DNA from: Helicobacter canis
GTDB lineage: Bacteria > Campylobacterota > Campylobacteria > Campylobacterales > Helicobacteraceae
NCBI RefSeq assembly: GCF_008693005.1
Contig: NZ_VXKE01000021.1
Coordinates: forward strand, 1-64,000
Reading direction: 5' to 3'
DNA length: 64,000 bases
A program made the position numbers and the translations under genes. Shown here piece by piece: positions 60,626 to 64,000 of this stretch. The notes beneath the pieces were generated by a model, which did no database searches, was not told the DNA's origin, and saw only the letters and a program-made list of their open reading frames with translations. The first letter of the stretch is position 1; each line of letters begins with the position of its first letter.

Positions 60626-60999
60626 CATTTATCTAAATCTTTATCAAAACTTAGCTTTTCGTAGTGCTGCACTTTGCATTTGGCACAAATGAGTGCATCA
60701 ATGAAATCTATATGCTTATGCTCTATGATATTGAGCGTTTCAATAAGTATGGCTTTATCTCTATTTGCCACGCCTTCAAGGCAAAGGATAGCCTTTAAAT
60801 CCTGTAAGACTTCAGCTTCATCAATCTTGTAAAACTTTGTTAGGACAAAATACGCCTCCATTAGCACTTCGCTTAGAATCTCAGCTTGAATCTCGCCATT
60901 TTCTATCTGCCTAAAATACTCACTGCTTAATGCCAAATGCTCATCATTATCGCCGATCAAAAAGCGAATGATGATATTTGTATCAATGAGATAGACCAT
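60622..60999 (-). CDS. PIN-domain toxin (VapC-like)
   Basis: A 125-residue PIN-domain protein: VYLIDTNIIIRFLIGDND with the first acidic residue, VLMEAYFVLTKFYKID, and C-terminal HIDFIDALICAKCK and KLSFDKDLDKC, giving the four acidic residues of the RNase site. ATG at 60999 follows GGGGGAG with 4 nt; the frame goes to 61020. It overlaps the end of the antitoxin gene by 17 nt, as in typical vapBC. Confidence 0.85.
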   Translation of the reverse strand: MVYLIDTNIIIRFLIGDNDEHLALSSEYFRQIENGEIQAEILSEVLMEAYFVLTKFYKIDEAEVLQDLKAILCLEGVANRDKAILIETLNIIEHKHIDFIDALICAKCKVQHYEKLSFDKDLDKC

Positions 61000-61270
61000 A
61001 TTTCTCCCCCAAAGCTTCAAGCATAGCTTTTTGTTTTATGTCCTTTAGGCTTTCTATGCTTGTGTTTTGCAGATCTTTTTCTCTCCCTTGCGTTACTTGA
61101 CTTTTATATTTGCCTGCAAGCTTTTTAGCGACAGAATCTCTAGCGTGATTTGCTGGATATACAATCGCTAATACCTGATGCTTTCTTTTATCCACAATCT
61201 GCATAGATTCTTTTAGATTAGAAAAAATCGCCGTGTTTTTTTGAATCTCGCCAATCCCTACGCTAAGCAT
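60983..61270 (-). CDS. Antitoxin of the PIN toxin (Phd/YefM-like N-end)
   Basis: A 95-residue protein with a DNA-binding-type start (VGIGEIQKNTAIFSNLK) and a KRKHQVLAIVYPANH strand, then a flexible C-terminal end that would bind the toxin. The family is closest to YefM/Phd by form, with modest confidence. It is upstream of vapC and overlaps it. Confidence 0.75.
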   Translation of the reverse strand: MLSVGIGEIQKNTAIFSNLKESMQIVDKRKHQVLAIVYPANHARDSVAKKLAGKYKSQVTQGREKDLQNTSIESLKDIKQKAMLEALGEKYGLSH

Positions 61271-61408
61271 TATCGCCCCTTTTATATAAAATGTCAGGCA
61301 TTATACATAAAATTGTAAAACAAAGGGTTTTGCGTCTTTTTAAAACTTTTTGTCAAATACACTTTATGCACTAGAGTAAGCTCTCTTTTTCAAGCTCTGC
61401 TTTTGCCT

Positions 61409-61708
61409 TTAGATTCTAGGGTTGGTTTGGGGTTGATATAGTAGCTCACATCTCCCATAGATTTTGCTTATGATTCCTAGCACATCGATGCTATCGCTAA
61501 TGACAAACACCACCACAAAGCCCTTAAATATCAGCTCACGCACACACTCATCATTGGCGATAGGAGTATGGCATAGCAGGTATGCCCTTGATTTTGGTAA
61601 GCAAAGCAGCCTTAAACGCCCTAGACTCTGGGGCTTATCCTTAGTGATATGCTCGGTGATTTTCTTAAGCTCGGCGACAAAGCGTTGGCTAAAGCGAAGG
61701 CGTTTCAT
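61409..61708 (-). CDS. ParE/RelE-like toxin
   Basis: A 99-residue basic protein: LRFSQRFVAELKKITEHITKDKPQS and GFVVVFVISDSIDVLGIISKI (pieces), the two-helix-then-sheet pattern of RelE/ParE. It overlaps its antitoxin by 20 nt. Target (mRNA or gyrase) cannot be said. Confidence 0.75.
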   Translation of the reverse strand: MKRLRFSQRFVAELKKITEHITKDKPQSLGRLRLLCLPKSRAYLLCHTPIANDECVRELIFKGFVVVFVISDSIDVLGIISKIYGRCELLYQPQTNPRI

Positions 61709-61913
61709 ACTTGGCTATGCTTGCTTCTAGCTCGTTTTCTAGCTCCACGCTATCGACAAAGGCTAACTCCCCTGCCTTATATGCCTCATAGTCCTTTTGC
61801 GCCTGTGTGATATAGCTTTCATCTTTGATGATTTCTAGCTTATTATTGACAGAGCGTAGCTGCTCTATGCTCTGCAAGGTCTTTTCATCGACATTTTTTA
61901 GCATTAGTGTCAT
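61689..61913 (-). CDS. Antitoxin of the RelE/ParE-like toxin
   Basis: A 74-residue acidic protein (MTLMLKNVDEKTLQSIEQL, then EAYKAGELAFVDSVELENE). The N-terminal part resembles a short DNA-binding strand, the C-terminal part a toxin-binding helix. Called by position and size, upstream of and overlapping the toxin. Confidence 0.65.
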   Translation of the reverse strand: MTLMLKNVDEKTLQSIEQLRSVNNKLEIIKDESYITQAQKDYEAYKAGELAFVDSVELENELEASIAKYETPSL

Positions 61914-62053
61914 TGGCTTTCCTTTGGGCTTTTGTGGTGCTTAGATTCTAGCATTAGTTTTCTTAGAATCTATGGTGGCGATTTCATCGTTTGTGAGATT
62001 GTAGAGTGTATAGACTAGGCTGTCGATTGTGGATTCTAGCTCTTTTTGCTTAT

Positions 62054-62091
62054 GGATTGCCGCGCCGATTTCATCGGCTCGCAATGACGGA
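62054..62091. repeat. Dispersed hairpin repeat (inner stem GCCGAT/ATCGGC)
   Basis: GGATTGCC and GCAATGACGG arms around GCCGAT-TTC-ATCGGC. Covaries with the copy at 311-346. Confidence 0.8.
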
Positions 62092-62123
62092 AAAAGGGCA
62101 TTATCACTAAAACCTATATTTCT

Positions 62124-62159
62124 GTCATTGCGAGCGAACTTGTCCGCGCGGCAATCCAT
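62124..62159. repeat. Dispersed hairpin repeat (reverse orientation)
   Basis: TCATTGCGAGCG..CGCGCGGCAATCCA arms. Confidence 0.75.
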
Positions 62160-62167
62160 AGTAGAAT

Positions 62168-62419
62168 CTAGCTTGGATTATTTGCCAAAAACTCTTTACC
62201 TTTTTGTGTAATGCAAACTTCTGCTATGACATATACTAGATATCCACTCCCTGCTCGATTGCTACTAATTTTGCATTGAATATAATCTTTTTGCAAAAGC
62301 TGTTTCAGTGTTTCTACAAGTTCTTCTTTTTCTCTTGTGTCGGCTACAATTTGCCCATAGCTAAATGCTTTTAGTCCGCCTTCGGATTTGGTGTTGATGT
62401 CTGTGAGAATGTGTTTCAT
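62168..62419 (-). CDS. Small winged-helix-like hypothetical protein
   Basis: An 83-residue protein: SYGQIVADTREKEELVETLKQLLQKDYI, then two beta strands with a YLVYVIAEVCITQKGKEFL end. (Pieces: LKQLLQKDYI, ITQKGKEFL.) The helix-then-wing pattern with ITxKGxEFL recalls YjcQ-type small winged-helix proteins. AAGGAG precedes the ATG. It sits beside the methylase; role unknown. Confidence 0.6.
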   Translation of the reverse strand: MKHILTDINTKSEGGLKAFSYGQIVADTREKEELVETLKQLLQKDYIQCKISSNRAGSGYLVYVIAEVCITQKGKEFLANNPS

Positions 62420-62493
62420 TGTATCTCCTTATGTAAATATTTTTAAGGCTATCGCCTAAGCTTTTACTGAAACCAAATAATTAAAATTATCTT

Positions 62494-64000
62494 TTACATA
62501 TTAACCTCCTTTTCTATGGTTTGTATCTCATCATTGCTTAGGTTATAGAGTTTATAAACTAAAGAATCTATCTCGTTTTGTAGTGGCTCTTTGTCGTGGG
62601 TGGTTATTATGGATTTTACCTTTTGGCTGATTTGCTCGTATAAGTGTTGGTTGCTAGAATCTAGCTTTGGTATAGGTAGTTGCTTTTGCTGGTCTGGGTA
62701 GAAATGCAGCCCATCGTGTAAAAGCTCTTTGACATAGAATTTAATCAGTTTAGAATTTAGCACCCCTTGTAAAAATAATAAATCATAGCCCTTAGATAAA
62801 GCTATTTTTTCTTTAGTTATGAGCTTTTTGGGTGTGGGGTGTGTGGTGGATTCTAGGTCTTTCCACAGCAGGATACAGCACATAGAATCATTGCAAAATC
62901 TACCCTTATCATCATAGACAAAGTTTATATTTCTCACATCGCCTAAAGTTCTGCCACACATAAGCTTTGTAGGTGTGAAAAGCTGTTCAAACATTGCGTT
63001 GTAAAATTTGCTAGGCTGGTAGTCTAGGTAGTCGTGGTGGTGGATAGTGTAGGGGGATAGATAGGTGTCTTTAGATTCTATATAGGGCTTTGCGTTGCCT
63101 TGTGGGGTTTGGTGGATTACATCTTTTTTCTTTAGTTTTGGATTCTTTGCATTGCCGCAGGGTCTGCAACCATAGCTGACAAAACATATATCACTTAAGG
63201 CGTGGGATTTTGCTTTGATAGATTCTAGGAATGCTAGTTTTTCATCTGTGAGCGATAAGCGGAAATTATAAAAATCAGTGGTTTTGAAAATCTCTTGGCA
63301 TATAGATTCACAAATATTTTGTGTAAAAGAATCATAATCAGCACGCGTATAAATGTCTTTGACTTCTATGTGATTGTTTGGCGTGGATTGTTTGCTGGCT
63401 ATGAGTATGCAGGTATCTACATTAGCACTTGCAAAAACATTGATATTAAAATTTATGATTTTGTGAAGTGTGTTTGCTAGGAATAGTTCTCTTAGCTTTA
63501 GCCCATATTCTTGGGATAGGAATTTGTTTGAAGTGATGTAGCTTACAATGCCTTTGTGGTTTAGCATTTTCAAGGCTAATTCATAGAAAAATACATAAAT
63601 ATCTGTTTTCTTATGGGCGGTTTTGAAAATATGGCGATTATCTTTGATGACTTGGGGCATATTTTCGCTGGATATATACGGCGGATTGCCAATTACGATG
63701 TCAAAGCCGCTTAGTCCAAACATATACTCGCTGTCAAAAAACTCTGCCACAGAGTGTGGGTCGTAGGGATTCCATTGTGTTAGGGGGCTTTCGCCTTGGG
63801 CGTGTAGGATAAGGTTTCTTGCTATGTGGGCGGCGGTCTCTAGGTAGGATTGCTTAAGGCTCTCTCTTTTGCTTAGGTCTGCGCTGAAGTTATCTTGGCG
63901 GATAGATTCTAGCTTGTGCTTGTCGGCTTGGTAGCCATCATACTCTAGCATAGAGTCTTGGGGCAGGGGGAGCAGGGAGTTGGCACTTAGGAATTTAAAC
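62494..64000 (-). CDS. Eco57I-type/type IIG DNA methyltransferase (5' end beyond window)
   Basis: The frame is open through the right edge, since codons FKFLSANSLLPLPQDS precede the M at 63951 without a stop. It carries the N6-adenine methylase motif IVIGNPPYISSENM (NPPY) near residue 85 of the visible part, IVSYITSNKFLSQEYG (motif VIII region), and a C-terminal target-recognition region (LSDICFVSYGCRPCGNAK). The usual type IIG nuclease part would lie upstream, out of view. It ends IDSLVYKLYNLSNDEIQTIE. Specificity is unknown. Confidence 0.85.
   Translation of the reverse strand, partial: FKFLSANSLLPLPQDSMLEYDGYQADKHKLESIRQDNFSADLSKRESLKQSYLETAAHIARNLILHAQGESPLTQWNPYDPHSVAEFFDSEYMFGLSGFDIVIGNPPYISSENMPQVIKDNRHIFKTAHKKTDIYVFFYELALKMLNHKGIVSYITSNKFLSQEYGLKLRELFLANTLHKIINFNINVFASANVDTCILIASKQSTPNNHIEVKDIYTRADYDSFTQNICESICQEIFKTTDFYNFRLSLTDEKLAFLESIKAKSHALSDICFVSYGCRPCGNAKNPKLKKKDVIHQTPQGNAKPYIESKDTYLSPYTIHHHDYLDYQPSKFYNAMFEQLFTPTKLMCGRTLGDVRNINFVYDDKGRFCNDSMCCILLWKDLESTTHPTPKKLITKEKIALSKGYDLLFLQGVLNSKLIKFYVKELLHDGLHFYPDQQKQLPIPKLDSSNQHLYEQISQKVKSIITTHDKEPLQNEIDSLVYKLYNLSNDEIQTIEKEVNM

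Larger units (their letters stand above)
61941..62159 (-). pseudogene. Fragment resembling an Eco57I-type methylase tail, with repeat sequence
   Basis: The 72-residue frame begins MDCRADKFARND, translated from a dispersed hairpin unit, passes a second unit, and ends IDSLVYTLYNLTNDEIATID. The end matches the last residues of the methylase at 62494 (IDSLVYKLYNLSNDEIQTIE), so it looks like a left-over copy of that gene's 3' end with repeats inserted. It is probably not a functional gene. Confidence 0.6.

Overview
The window looks like the chromosome of an enterohepatic-type Helicobacter (Campylobacterota). Evidence from the sequence: gene pairs and runs I know from Helicobacter (speE-coaE; clpP-tig next to def; aroC-rnc-rnhA; rplU-rpmA-obgE; trxA-trxB), a monomeric isocitrate dehydrogenase, a Hof-type outer-membrane protein, a DsbA/DsbI pair, and G/C homopolymer tracts of the contingency-locus kind. 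The short word TAGAATC/GATTCTA recurs at a striking density throughout, in genes and between them.

Layout. 1-443: a 23-codon hydrophobic peptide gene with a very strong ribosome site and a near-consensus antisense promoter inside it (type I toxin-antitoxin candidate), plus one dispersed hairpin repeat. 444-5160: AzlC-like permease, DUF3943 protein, ribA, hypE, nadV. 5221-6915: a DUF262/DUF1524 (GmrSD-like) defence protein. 7090-10653: a GT90 glycosyltransferase with a C9 tract, lptF/G-type permease, pth, rplY. 10787-14386: def, a degenerate GGDEF protein, clpP, tig. 14487-18713: fliI, an SDR, speE, coaE, queF. 18858-23109: outer-membrane protein, icd, LPP20-like protein.

23172-39033 is the accessory core: about a dozen minus-strand glycosyltransferase genes or fragments (GT2, GT4, GT10 fucosyltransferase), probably for lipopolysaccharide or another surface glycan. 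Nine C/G tracts of 9-12 bases sit in or at the ends of these genes. Long composite blocks of short palindromic repeats are translated in frame as C-terminal extensions or as an insert in the middle of a GT4 domain. Copies of each hairpin differ in sequence but keep their base pairing, and the repeats are always read in the same frame. Five gene junctions share an 11-nt stop/start overlap of the form ATGCYGYCTAA. Together these suggest a system that shuffles glycosyltransferase domains by in-frame recombination and uses G-tract slippage to switch proteins, fusions and translational coupling.

39190-60543 is mostly housekeeping: YeiH-like transporter, metallophosphoesterase, ankyrin protein, SF1 helicase, dapB, trxB, trxA, a periplasmic hypothetical, comM, PAP2 phosphatase, aroC, rnc, rnhA, a TPR/zinc-ribbon protein, SurA-like chaperone, MFS exporter, dsbA-dsbI, obgE, a DUF2059 protein, rpmA, rplU, ridA and a proline-rich secreted protein. 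60622-64000: two toxin-antitoxin modules, a fragment resembling the tail of an Eco57I-type methylase, a small unknown protein, and the 3' part of such a methylase running off the window.

No tRNA, rRNA, CRISPR array or insertion sequence was recognised. All functional calls are by eye from protein motifs and family knowledge; no database search was run.
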